A stretch of DNA of 64,000 nt from Clostridium sp. UBA4548 (GCF_002387895.1 NZ_DGLI01000023.1:176822-240821), one strand, 5' to 3'; positions 44,112-52,443 are shown, counted from the first letter of the stretch. Notes: generated by a model not told the origin, from the sequence alone. A program made the numbers and translations.

Positions 44112-44203
44112 AAAAAAAGGCCCTATATATAAAGGCCGGTTGCACTATAAACTCCACATGCACAAAGTGCCCAAATAAGAGCATGCTTCATAGTTTCCTT
44201 TTA
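44112..44203 (-). promoter_or_regulatory. c-di-GMP-II riboswitch with overlapping terminator, pilus operon leader
   Basis: On the minus strand the leader reads GGAAAC (from 44198), ATGAAGCATG, then TTTGGGCACTT, and ends TAGTGCAACCGGCC (44134). These match, in order and spacing, the conserved blocks of class II c-di-GMP aptamers (GGAAAC, ATGATGAAT region, TTGGGCACTT, TAGTGCAACCGACC). GCACT/AGTGC closes the inner helix. The P1 helix would be AAAGG (44202-44197 region) with CCTTT. The same GGCCTTT (44137-44131) can instead pair with GGGCC (44123-44119) as a terminator followed by seven T. Binding should favour P1, break the terminator and turn the operon on. The family call is from memory of the consensus; the ON logic is inferred from the overlap. 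Confidence 0.87.
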
Positions 44204-44232
44204 CTCACTTAAAATGACTTACTATATATACT

Positions 44233-44261
44233 ATATTAAACAAATAAATGACATAAATCAA
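44233..44261 (-). promoter_or_regulatory. promoter of the type IV pilus operon
   Basis: On the minus strand TTGATT (44261-44256), a 17-base spacer and TAATAT (44238-44233). Transcription would start near 44226, about 25 bases before the riboswitch aptamer. Confidence 0.55.
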
Positions 44262-44329
44262 TAGTTTTGCTTTATTTTACCAATTATTTTCTGAAATTAC
44301 TTATTTGGGTAATTATTTAGTCTTACATA

Positions 44330-44376
44330 AAAAGAAATCAAGTTGTATTAAATAATAGCAACTGGATTTCTTTTTA
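44330..44376 (-). terminator. terminator of the adenine deaminase operon
   Basis: On the minus strand AAAAAGAAATCCAGTTGC pairs with the AACTTGATTTCTTTTT region (one bulge) around an AT-rich loop; it ends in a run of T. It lies 21 bases past the ade stop. Confidence 0.8.
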
Positions 44377-44396
44377 TTACAAAAATCTTTAATTTT

Positions 44397-46100
44397 CTAT
44401 GAATTACTTTCTAAATCTATAAATTGGAATTTACTATAATCGAATAGTCCTCTAGCAGTTAGTTTTAATTCTGGTATTACTGGTAGTGCTAAAAATGATA
44501 GAGTTGTAAATGGATCAAATTCAGGTTTTATTCCAAAACTTCTAGCTATTCTATTTAGCCTTTTCACAGCCTCAGAAACTATTTTAGGATCTTGAAAAGT
44601 CATAATACCCCCTATTGGTAAGCTTAAATGGGCTATTAACTTTTCTTCTGAAACCAAAGCTATTCCTCCACCCATTGTTATCAAGGAGTTCACTGCTATA
44701 GCCATATCTTTATCATTGTCACCTAATACAATAATATTATGAGAATCATGAGCAATGCTTTGTGCTATGGAACAGTTTTTAAGTCCTAAGCCTTCTACAA
44801 ATCCTAAAGCGTATTTTCCTGTTTTTCTATGTCTTTCAAAAACTCCTAATTTTAAAATATCCTTACTCTTTAATCCTGAAATTACGCCATCGTTGCTCTT
44901 TATTTCTCTTACTACTTTTTTAGTTTCAAGTGATTGTGGTTTGCACTTTATCACGTTTATCCTTTTTCCTTCTAATAAAACATTAAAATTTTCTTCAGAA
45001 ACAAAGTCCATATCTATGGAGTTTTTAACCTTAAAGGAACTGCTTTTATTGTATTTTACAGACTCTGTATCTTTCCCATTTTTGATGACTTTGGTTATAT
45101 TTACTCTTTTTAAATTTTCTAATATTACTAAATCTGCCTTGTAGCCTGGAGCTATAGCGCCTAAGTTCTTTAAGCCATAGCATTGAGCTGCATTAAAACT
45201 TGCCATGGTAAAAGCTTTAATAGGGTCAACTCCTTCTCTTATTGCCAATCTTATGCAGTTGTTTATAGAACCTTCTTCCATTAAATCTTCTAAATGCCTA
45301 TCATCTGTACAGAATAAAAATCTATGATAAGTTTCATTGTTAACTGCTTTAATTATAGTAGTGAGGTTCTTAGCTGCAGATCCTTCTCTTATGATTACAT
45401 ACATTCCATTTTTAACTTTTTCTAAAGCATCCTCTACTGTAAAGCATTCATGATCTGTTGTTATTTTAGCACATAGGTATCCGTTTAATGAAATTCCATT
45501 CACATTAGGACAATGTCCATCTATATTTTTCTCTCCAGCTAAAAGGATTTTTTCTAAGATTTCTTCATTTCTATTTAGCACAGCAGATACATTCATTACT
45601 TCACCAAGACCTAAAATTCTTGGGTTATTAATAAATGGTTTTAACTCCTTATGCTCTAAAGTATATCCATTATCCTCAAAGGGTGTGGCTGGCACACAAG
45701 ATGGTAACATATAAAATATATCTAACAAGGTATTCCTAGAGTTTTCAAGCATAAACTCTATTCCTTTAACTCCTTGAACATTTGCAATTTCATGAGGATC
45801 TGCAATCACTGTTGTTACACCATTTTTCAAAGCTATGGTAGAATATTTTTCAGGTATTACCATAGAGGACTCTATATGAACATGTGCATCTATAAAGCCT
45901 GGTACCACATAATTATTAGAACAATCGATTTCAACTTCTCCTTCATAATCACCTATTCCTATAATACTGTCTTTATAAATACCTATATGTCCTGTTTCTA
46001 ACTTTTGAGTAAATACATTGAGAAAAGTAGCATTTTTAAGAACTAAGTCACACCTTTCTTCTTTCAAAGCAGCTTTGATTTTTTTAGTTAACTCTCTCAT
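44397..46100 (-). CDS. ade: adenine deaminase
   Basis: An amidohydrolase-superfamily enzyme (567 residues, normal length) that deaminates adenine to hypoxanthine in purine salvage. Metal-binding motifs are FIDAHVHIESSM, VIADPHEIANV, DGHCPNV and FCTDDRHLEDL, and the conserved C-terminal domain includes IAHDSHNIIVLGDND and SLPIGGIMTF, which separate adenine deaminase from other amidohydrolases. The ATG follows GAGGA; the preceding gene stops 9 bases upstream inside that ribosome site, so translation is probably coupled. I found no purine riboswitch upstream. Confidence 0.95.
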   Translation of the reverse strand: MRELTKKIKAALKEERCDLVLKNATFLNVFTQKLETGHIGIYKDSIIGIGDYEGEVEIDCSNNYVVPGFIDAHVHIESSMVIPEKYSTIALKNGVTTVIADPHEIANVQGVKGIEFMLENSRNTLLDIFYMLPSCVPATPFEDNGYTLEHKELKPFINNPRILGLGEVMNVSAVLNRNEEILEKILLAGEKNIDGHCPNVNGISLNGYLCAKITTDHECFTVEDALEKVKNGMYVIIREGSAAKNLTTIIKAVNNETYHRFLFCTDDRHLEDLMEEGSINNCIRLAIREGVDPIKAFTMASFNAAQCYGLKNLGAIAPGYKADLVILENLKRVNITKVIKNGKDTESVKYNKSSSFKVKNSIDMDFVSEENFNVLLEGKRINVIKCKPQSLETKKVVREIKSNDGVISGLKSKDILKLGVFERHRKTGKYALGFVEGLGLKNCSIAQSIAHDSHNIIVLGDNDKDMAIAVNSLITMGGGIALVSEEKLIAHLSLPIGGIMTFQDPKIVSEAVKRLNRIARSFGIKPEFDPFTTLSFLALPVIPELKLTARGLFDYSKFQFIDLESNS

Positions 46101-46109
46101 ATATAATCC

Positions 46110-46535
46110 TCAACAATTCTTTAATATTTCATTTAGTTGATTTTTATAATTCTCCATTATAACTTCTTTTTCAAAGGTTAGTTCTTTTCCCATGGCCTCA
46201 GTAAGTTTATTTCTTATAATATTAAAAATAGTAGTTTTGTAAAGGTATTCAACAGGTCTCCCGATAACTAAATTCTCAACCTCGTATACCCTAAACTCCC
46301 TACCATTTGTACCTTTAAAGTTAAGTTTATATTCCCTAATTTTATTTCCTTCTTCAATTAAATGAACATGACTTTTTATAACTGGGGCTATTGACTCAGT
46401 TCTATTGAAATCACTACAGTTTATATTTTCATTTTTATTATCTACTGTTAATGATGATACACTCATTTTTTCATAGGCATTAGCTAAATCACTGTTTTCC
46501 TCGTTACTTTCCTCTGTAAAAACTTTTAAATCCAT
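46110..46535 (-). CDS. protein of unknown function upstream of ade
   Basis: A 141-residue soluble protein I do not recognise. The first 50 residues are acidic and probably disordered (EESNEENSDLANAYEKM); the rest has a beta-then-helix profile (SHVHLIEEGNKIREYKLNF, REFRVYEVENLVIGRPVEYL) and a charged C-terminal helix. The ATG at 46535 has a ribosome site GAGGGGG 8 bases upstream, and its TGA stop lies in the ade ribosome site. That coupling is the only hint to function. No signal peptide, TM or cysteine cluster is present. Confidence 0.7.
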   Translation of the reverse strand: MDLKVFTEESNEENSDLANAYEKMSVSSLTVDNKNENINCSDFNRTESIAPVIKSHVHLIEEGNKIREYKLNFKGTNGREFRVYEVENLVIGRPVEYLYKTTIFNIIRNKLTEAMGKELTFEKEVIMENYKNQLNEILKNC

Positions 46536-46653
46536 TGAAATAACCCCCTCATAATTTAATAAAAAACTCTATGATTATTTTATTAATAATATGTTATTAA
46601 TAAAATTTCTATTATATAACCTATATAAACTATGAAATAATCACAGAATTAGA

Positions 46654-46690
46654 CAAAAAAATTTGAACTAGACTTATAATCTAGTTCAAA
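46654..46690 (-). terminator. terminator of the YprB-like gene
   Basis: TTTGAACTAGA (46662-46672) and TCTAGTTCAAA (46680-46690) form an 11-bp stem with a 7-base loop; seven T follow on the minus strand. It starts directly after the stop codon. Confidence 0.88.
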
Positions 46691-47404
46691 TCAATTAAAA
46701 TCATTTGTAATTGAAATATTATTTGTTTCTGGTTGGTTTTCCTCTACCTCAACAGGTTTCACTACATGGTTCTTCCAATTAATATATATATAGAATAAAC
46801 TTACAACATCTTGCATGTTATATAGTAAAATTTTCTCTTTTTTCTCTAAAGGCATTCTGGAAAAATACTCATCATCTTTCATGATTTTACCAAAAGTTTT
46901 TGCTAGATTAGATCCACTTATTAGTTCGCTTTCTCTAGTTATGCCAAAAACATTCTCTAAGTTTTTTAATCCAATAGAGGTACCCATTTCCTGCTCATAC
47001 TTCTTTTGTAAGTCAATTTGTTGGAAGTTATCACTAATTTTATATCCAATGTTATGTTTATTCAGTAAATAGTTAATTACAATAAAATCATTATTTCCTG
47101 AAAAGGTTACAATAGATTTCTTCTTATAAATAGCTTTCATTTTCTCAAAATATTCTTTAGCCATTGTCAACATTTTTTTTAATTCGTATTTATTCTCTAA
47201 CATGTACTGAGTTATTTTCAACTCACTTGCGTTGTAGTCATAGTAGGCTGCCCCAAAAACCCCTATACAAATAGGCTTTTTGTACACATAATGTTCCAAG
47301 TCAAAAAAAATAGCATCCTTAAATAGTTCTTTATTCCCACCGATGTCTAAGCTATTTCCTAACTGAAATTCTTCCACCTTAATAGTTTCTTCTTTAATTA
47401 TCAC
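46691..47404 (-). CDS. YprB-type ribonuclease H-like (DEDD) exonuclease domain protein
   Basis: A 237-residue protein with a RNase_H_2/YprB fold. The acidic catalytic residues are visible: D35-L-E37 in AIFFDLEHY, D106 in FSGNNDFIVINYLL, and the late NMQDVVSLFYIYINW. The central IDLQKKYEQ ... GLKNLENVFGI is also typical. B. subtilis YprB is longer and carries TPR-like repeats; here only the nuclease-like domain and a short acidic tail remain. Start GTG 47404 after GAGTG. It is monocistronic. Nuclease activity is predicted from the family; the substrate is unknown. Confidence 0.78.
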   Translation of the reverse strand: MIIKEETIKVEEFQLGNSLDIGGNKELFKDAIFFDLEHYVYKKPICIGVFGAAYYDYNASELKITQYMLENKYELKKMLTMAKEYFEKMKAIYKKKSIVTFSGNNDFIVINYLLNKHNIGYKISDNFQQIDLQKKYEQEMGTSIGLKNLENVFGITRESELISGSNLAKTFGKIMKDDEYFSRMPLEKKEKILLYNMQDVVSLFYIYINWKNHVVKPVEVEENQPETNNISITNDFN

Positions 47405-48037
47405 TATATCACTCTTTTCTAAATTAAATGTCTATGCTTAATGTACTAAGAGGAATTATATATTAGCTTAAATCTTTCTTTAATGCAGATAAAAATTTTG
47501 TTGAAAGTAAAATATATATGTTCCAATAAGGAAAGTTCATAAATACAGGGTATTACTTTATAAATAGGAGTACTTCTTATGTAGTAACTTTGTAGGACCC
47601 TAAATATACTTAGATTAATAGTATAGACAAATTCCCAAACCTCAAACTGCAAAGCATAATAATACTATACCACATTTTAACACCTATTTTCTATATAAGG
47701 AATTAATTTAAGAGCTATAATTACTCATTGAATTATGACAGTTGTATTAGGCTTTAAAAATGAACAAGTTTAATTATTTACTAAAAATCCTTTATAAAAA
47801 CTTGCAATCACACCTATCTCTAATTATAGAATTATTTAAATACAATTATTATAACTACAAAAACTTATGCAAAAACTCCTAAAATTATTTTAGCTTTTCT
47901 TAGTCATATATAATAATTATATTACCATTTCTAAGAATTATTATTAATCTATTTAAAATAATTATAAAAGCTTAAATTAAAATATATATTGCAGTTAAAT
48001 GATTTATATCCTCTCTTGAAAATAATAATATTGTACT
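47405..48037. other. long AT-rich intergenic region without a gene
   Basis: About 630 bases between divergent yprB-like and feoA genes. One 68-codon open frame at 47446-47652 has no ribosome site and an unlikely composition. Apart from the feo promoter at its right end I see no structured RNA, repeat or operator here. Confidence 0.6.
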
Positions 48038-48056
48038 ATTGACAACTATTCTCAAT
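48038..48056 (+). promoter_or_regulatory. Fur box 1, overlapping the -35 of feoA
   Basis: ATTGACAA CTA TTCTCAAT differs by one base in each arm from the perfect downstream box ATTGATAA N3 TTATCAAT. It covers the -35 element. Confidence 0.6.
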
Positions 48057-48067
48057 AGCTCTATAAT
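48039..48067 (+). promoter_or_regulatory. consensus sigma-A promoter of feoAB
   Basis: Perfect TTGACA (48039-48044), a 17-base spacer and perfect TATAAT (48062-48067). Such a strong promoter between two Fur boxes suggests tight iron repression with high output when iron is scarce. Confidence 0.88.
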
Positions 48068-48070
48068 AAA

Positions 48071-48089
48071 ATTGATAATAGTTATCAAT
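48071..48089 (+). promoter_or_regulatory. Fur box 2, at the feoA transcription start
   Basis: ATTGATAA TAG TTATCAAT is a perfect 8-3-8 palindrome of the GATAAT-type ferric uptake regulator operator. It covers the predicted start of transcription and ends just before the ribosome site AGGAGTG. Confidence 0.85.
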
Positions 48090-48103
48090 AAGGAGTGAAT
48101 TTC

Positions 48104-48331
48104 ATGAGCATATTCGATTTAAAACCTGGTATGAAAGGATATATTAAATATCTAAATTGTGATGAGAAATTAGCTAAAAGACTTTTAGCTTTAGGTTTTA
48201 TAGAAGGTACAGAAATACTTGTAAAGAAAGCAGCCCCTCTTGGTGATCCAATAATAATAAACTTAAGAGGTACAGATTTAGCTATAAGAAAAAAAGATGC
48301 TAAAAATATTCATATTATGGAGGCAGTTTAA
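48104..48331 (+). CDS. feoA: ferrous iron transport protein A
   Basis: A 75-residue SH3-like cytoplasmic protein that assists FeoB. Recognised from SIFDLKPGMKGYI, RLLALGFIEGTEI, AAPLGDPIIINLRGTDLAIRKK. The start is the ATG at 48104, 6 bases after AGGAGTG; the GTG at 48095 lies within the ribosome site. feoB begins 2 bases after its stop. Confidence 0.95.
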   Translation: MSIFDLKPGMKGYIKYLNCDEKLAKRLLALGFIEGTEILVKKAAPLGDPIIINLRGTDLAIRKKDAKNIHIMEAV

Positions 48332-48333
48332 GG

Positions 48334-50109
48334 ATGAAGACAATAGCATTATTAGGTAATCCTAATGTGGGGAAAACCACCCTTTTTAATGCCTTAACTG
48401 GTTCTAACCAATATGTAGGAAACTGGGCTGGAGTTACAGTAGAAAAAAAAGAAGGTTACCTTGGTAAGGATATAAAAATTGTTGACCTTCCTGGAATATA
48501 TGCCATGGATACTTTTTCAAACGAAGAGAAAGTTTCAAAACAATTTTTAACTGATGGTAATGTAGATTTAATTGTAAATATAGTAGATGGTTCAAAGCTT
48601 GAAAGAAATTTATATTTAACTTCTCAGCTTACTCAGTTTAATAAACCTATTCTACTAATAGTTAATATGATAGACGTTGCAAAAACTAAAGGTATAGACA
48701 TTAATTTTCATAAACTCTCAAAAGAGCTTGGAGTTACTATTATGCCGATTTCAGCTTCTAAAGGAACTGGAATTGAAACTCTAAAAAACTTTATTGAAAA
48801 AAATGATTATAATAGTTTAGACTTATCTATAAATAAAAAGCATAACTTTTTGAAGATGAATGAGAAAGAAACTTACACTTACATAGAGAACTTATTAAAA
48901 ACCTCAATAGAAGGTAAAAAAGATAACAATGTTACTACTACAGAAAAAATTGATAAAATAGTATTAAATAAATTTCTTGCATATCCTATTTTCTTAGGAC
49001 TATTATTTTTAATTTTTAAATTTACTTTCGAATGGGTTGGCGGTCCTCTTCAAGAGGTTCTCGATGGCTTTGTAGGTGGGACTTTAGTTTCTTGGATACA
49101 AATACCTCTTTCAAATTCTAGTGCTTGGTTTCAATCCTTAATTATAGATGGAATAATTGGTGGAGTTGGTTCTGTTATAGTTTTCCTTCCTATAATTCTT
49201 GCCTTATTTTTAGGAATAACTTTCCTTGAGGATAGTGGTTATATGGCAAGAGCGGCTTTTATAATGGATAAATTAATGAGAAAGTTAGGGTTATCGGGGA
49301 AAGCCTTTATCCCTCTTATCATGGGATTTGGTTGTTCTGTTCCAGGAATCATGGCAGCAAGAACTTTAGAAAGTGAAAAAGATAGAAAGTTAACTTCTTT
49401 AATAGTTCCATTTATGTCCTGCAATGCAAGATTACCTGTATATGGACTTTTCACCGCAGCTCTTTTTACTGCTAACGAAGCTTTAGTTATCTTGGGACTA
49501 TATCTACTTGGAATCTCAGTTGCATTTATTATTGCTCTTATATTTAAGAATACTCTATTCAAGAAGGATGAAGAACCCTTTATTATAGAATTACCTGAAT
49601 ATAAGTTACCTGAGCTTAAAAGTCTCCTACTCCATACCTGGGAAAAAGGAAAAGGGTTCCTTAAAAAAGCTGGAACTTTAATTTTCTCTATTTCTGTTAT
49701 AGTTTGGTTCCTTTCAAACTTCAATATGGGTGGAATGACAGATATTAATACCAGTTTCTTATCTTCCATAGGTAGATTCATAAATCCTATTTTTGCTCCA
49801 CTTGGTTTTGCTTCCTGGGAAAACTCCGTGGCACTTTTAACAGGACTTATGGCAAAAGAAGTAGTTGTTGGAACTTTAGGAGTTTTATACACTGGAGATT
49901 TAGTAGCACAAATTGCTGCTAACTTTACCACTATTACAGGATTATCTTTTTTAGTCTTCACTTTACTTTACACTCCATGTGTATCTGTAATTGCTACAAT
50001 GAAAAAAGAGTTTGGTGGTAAATTTGCATTATTCTCAGTGGTATATCAGTTTGTTGTAGCATGGATAGTTGCTTTCTTAGTTTATAATGTGGCTCAGATA
50101 ATTCTTTAG
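48334..50109 (+). CDS. feoB: ferrous iron transport GTPase FeoB
   Basis: A membrane Fe(II) transporter with an N-terminal G domain: G1 GNPNVGKTTLFNAL, G2 region NWAGVTVEKKEG, G3 VDLPGIYAM, G4 NMID, G5 ISASKGTG. The membrane part (from about residue 212) holds the two Gate motifs, ITFLEDSGYMARAAF ... GFGCSVPGIMA with its conserved Cys, and later LTGLMAKEVVVGTLGVLY and YTPCVSVIATMKKEFG. At 591 residues it is shorter than E. coli FeoB (773) but of a size I expect for clostridial members. It is coupled to feoA and followed by a small FeoB-associated gene. Confidence 0.96.
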   Translation: MKTIALLGNPNVGKTTLFNALTGSNQYVGNWAGVTVEKKEGYLGKDIKIVDLPGIYAMDTFSNEEKVSKQFLTDGNVDLIVNIVDGSKLERNLYLTSQLTQFNKPILLIVNMIDVAKTKGIDINFHKLSKELGVTIMPISASKGTGIETLKNFIEKNDYNSLDLSINKKHNFLKMNEKETYTYIENLLKTSIEGKKDNNVTTTEKIDKIVLNKFLAYPIFLGLLFLIFKFTFEWVGGPLQEVLDGFVGGTLVSWIQIPLSNSSAWFQSLIIDGIIGGVGSVIVFLPIILALFLGITFLEDSGYMARAAFIMDKLMRKLGLSGKAFIPLIMGFGCSVPGIMAARTLESEKDRKLTSLIVPFMSCNARLPVYGLFTAALFTANEALVILGLYLLGISVAFIIALIFKNTLFKKDEEPFIIELPEYKLPELKSLLLHTWEKGKGFLKKAGTLIFSISVIVWFLSNFNMGGMTDINTSFLSSIGRFINPIFAPLGFASWENSVALLTGLMAKEVVVGTLGVLYTGDLVAQIAANFTTITGLSFLVFTLLYTPCVSVIATMKKEFGGKFALFSVVYQFVVAWIVAFLVYNVAQIIL

Positions 50110-50185
50110 TTATTTGTGCATAATAATTAAAAATAATTCATTTATGCTTAAAACTTATTTCATTCTTTTAAAGGAGTGATTGATT

Positions 50186-50323
50186 ATGGAAATAATTATA
50201 ACTGTGATAATTCTAGCTTCTGCTGGAGTAATTCTTTATAGAAACTTAAAAAGAAAAGCTCAAGGAAAGTGCGAATGTGGAAGTTGTAATTCTAAATGCC
50301 CTAAATACGATGAAAGAGATTAA
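50186..50323 (+). CDS. FeoB-associated Cys-rich membrane protein
   Basis: A 45-residue gene: an N-terminal TM helix (MEIIITVIILASAGVILY), a basic stretch RNLKRKAQGK, then CECGSCNSKC with four cysteines. This is the FeoB-associated family, found right after feoB in many clostridia and bacilli; the cysteines may handle iron at the cytoplasmic side of FeoB. ATG 50186 follows AAAGGAGTG by 7 bases, 76 bases after feoB. The stop codon lies inside the terminator stem. It is probably cotranscribed with feoAB under Fur. Confidence 0.9.
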   Translation: MEIIITVIILASAGVILYRNLKRKAQGKCECGSCNSKCPKYDERD

Positions 50324-50346
50324 AAGTTTTACTTTTAATCTCTTTC
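50312..50346 (+). terminator. terminator of the feo operon
   Basis: GAAAGAGATTAAAAG (50312-50326) and its exact complement (50332-50346) with a 5-base loop; the tail ATTTATAATTT is only moderately T-rich. Confidence 0.75.
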
Positions 50347-50529
50347 ATTTATAATTTAAAATTGATTTAGTATTATAATGCAATAAAAAGAGTACAATTT
50401 AATAAACCTACTTTGCAGTCTCTTTTATATAAGTTACTTTAACTTTGCTCAATAATATAGAAATTCTATTACGACTTATATACATTAACACGCTAGTCTT
50501 GTAGGTTTAAGCTTATAAGCTTTAGTCTC

Positions 50530-52221
50530 TTACATCTTTTCAACTACATCAAGACCAATCAGTTTCAAACCATTTTCTAGTACTTGTAGGGTTGCTTTTA
50601 CTAGATTAATTCTAGCATTTTTAATATCCTTATCTTCAGAACTTAAAATGTTATGTGCATTATAGAATTTATTAAAAGCTTTAGCTACCTCAATAACATA
50701 TCTTGTAACCATGCTTGGTTGCAACTTATCGGCAGCAGCTTCTATAGCTCCTTGGAAGCCTTGGAGTTCTTTAACTAATTCAAACTCCTCTTTTGAAGAA
50801 AGCTTGCTATAATTAACCGCCTCACAGCTTTCCTCTACTCTTCTTAGGATACTTTTCCCTCTTGCATAGGTGTATTGAACATAAGGACCTGTTTCTCCTT
50901 CGAAACTAAGCATCTCCTTCCAATCAAATACAATATCCTTTTCTCTGTTATTCTTTAAGTAAGTAAAAATCATTGCCCCAATACCAACTTTTTTTGCTAC
51001 CTCTTCTTTATTTTCTAAGGAAGGATTTTTTTCATTAATTGTATCTAAAGTTTTTGCCACTGCTTCATTTAATAGATCATCTAGTAATATAACATCGCCC
51101 TTTCTTGTAGAGAGCTTTTTATCAGCAAACCTTACTAGTCCAAAGTCAACATGATTACAATCTTCCGCCCACTTATGTCCCATTAATTTTATAGTAGTGA
51201 ACACCTGCTTAAAATGCAAGGTTTGATCTTTTCCAACCACATATATATTTTTATAGAAATCATAGGTTTTCTTTCTATAAAAGGCAGCTGCTAAGTCACG
51301 AGTAGCATAAATAGTTGCTCCATCAGCCTTTTTAATAATACATGGTGGCATGTTGTATTCCTCCAGCATTACTACCTTGGCACCGTTACTTTCAACAAGT
51401 AACCCCTTATCTTCAATTTCCTGTACTACCTCTTCCATTTTATTACTATAAAAACTTTCCCCTGCATAGGAATCAAATTCGACATTCAAAGTTTTGTAAA
51501 GGTTACTAAATTCCTTTAAACTTAACTCTCTAAATCTACTCCAAAGTTCTACAGCTTCCTTATCTCCATCCTCTAATTTTTTAAAGTACATTCTGCCTTC
51601 ATCTTCAAGTTCTGGATTATTTTCTGCTTCATCGTGAAACTTAACGTATATCCTTAAAAGTTCAGTTATAGGCTCCTTTTGAAGAGCATCTTCCTTACCC
51701 CATCTTTTATAAGCTGAGATTAATTTTCCAAACTGTGTGCCCCAATCACCTAAGTGATTTATTCCTATAGCATTATAACCTTGAAATTTAAATATCTTGT
51801 ATAAAGAATTACCAATTACAGTGGTAAATAAATGTCCTACATGAAAAGGTTTAGCAATATTAGGTGAAGAATATTCTACTATTACATTTTTCCCTTCACC
51901 TAGATTTGTTCTACCGTAGCTATCCCCATCTTTTAAAATCCTTTCAATAGTTGCCCCAATGAACACTGATTTATCTACGAAAAAGTTCAGATATGGTCCA
52001 AAAGTTTCCACTTTTTCAAAACCTTCTCTTGGGAACTTTTCTTTTAATTCCATAGCAATGCTATTTGGTGCTTTCTTCAGTAGCTTTGCTAACTGAAAGC
52101 AAGGAAAAGCAAAATCTCCCATTTCCGTTTTTGGTGGAATTTCAATTAATCTTTCAATGCTATCTACATCCATTTCTATATATTCACTTAACTTTAACGC
52201 AATATGATTTTTGTAATCCAT
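50530..52221 (-). CDS. argS: arginyl-tRNA synthetase
   Basis: Class I synthetase that charges tRNA-Arg (563 residues). The N-terminal Add-1 domain (residues 1-100) precedes the HIGH motif SPNIAKPFHVGHLFTT; the KMSKS-like motif is KLSTRKGDVI. DFGLVRFADKK, the anticodon-domain YVQYTYARGKSILRR and the final LVKATLQVLENGLKLIGL are typical. The ATG at 52221 lies 9 bases after GGGAG. Expression is controlled by a T-box leader (52444-52716) reading an AGA specifier, with an additional structured leader segment between the T-box terminator and the gene. Confidence 0.96.
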   Translation of the reverse strand: MDYKNHIALKLSEYIEMDVDSIERLIEIPPKTEMGDFAFPCFQLAKLLKKAPNSIAMELKEKFPREGFEKVETFGPYLNFFVDKSVFIGATIERILKDGDSYGRTNLGEGKNVIVEYSSPNIAKPFHVGHLFTTVIGNSLYKIFKFQGYNAIGINHLGDWGTQFGKLISAYKRWGKEDALQKEPITELLRIYVKFHDEAENNPELEDEGRMYFKKLEDGDKEAVELWSRFRELSLKEFSNLYKTLNVEFDSYAGESFYSNKMEEVVQEIEDKGLLVESNGAKVVMLEEYNMPPCIIKKADGATIYATRDLAAAFYRKKTYDFYKNIYVVGKDQTLHFKQVFTTIKLMGHKWAEDCNHVDFGLVRFADKKLSTRKGDVILLDDLLNEAVAKTLDTINEKNPSLENKEEVAKKVGIGAMIFTYLKNNREKDIVFDWKEMLSFEGETGPYVQYTYARGKSILRRVEESCEAVNYSKLSSKEEFELVKELQGFQGAIEAAADKLQPSMVTRYVIEVAKAFNKFYNAHNILSSEDKDIKNARINLVKATLQVLENGLKLIGLDVVEKM

Positions 52222-52321
52222 TATTAAAATCTCCCTTCAATATTTAATATATAATCCTATAGACAAGCTATTTTCAATATCCCTGAATGTATAGTATATA
52301 GAACCTAAAACTTAACTTATA

Positions 52322-52389
52322 CCAGAGTCCTCCTCTGGTTCCCTTAAGGTATTATGAATATAAATAAGTTAAACCTTCGTAAAGGAACC
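52322..52389 (-). other. structured segment between the T-box terminator and argS
   Basis: A hairpin CCAGAG/CTCTGG (52322-52338) shows GAGGA in its loop on the transcribed strand. GGTTCC (52337-52342) can also pair with GGAACC (52384-52389), partly overlapping the first hairpin, so two folds exclude each other. It lies about 100-170 bases before the argS start. Function unknown. Confidence 0.45.
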
Positions 52390-52443
52390 TTATACTTAAT
52401 ATATTTAACTAGTCTAAATAGCTTTTCTTATATTACAAAAAAT

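Noticed and set aside
44112..44137. Hairpin first read as a plain terminator of an upstream gene
   Set aside because: No gene ends there on the minus strand; ade has its own terminator at 44330. The aptamer blocks just upstream show it is the expression platform of a riboswitch.
47446..47652. 68-codon open frame on the minus strand in the gap upstream of feoA
   Set aside because: No ribosome site, aromatic- and Ile-rich composition typical of translated AT-rich non-coding DNA, and no domain.
49239..49961. 240-codon antisense frame inside feoB
   Set aside because: Shadow of a well-supported feoB reading frame; no ribosome site and no recognisable protein features.
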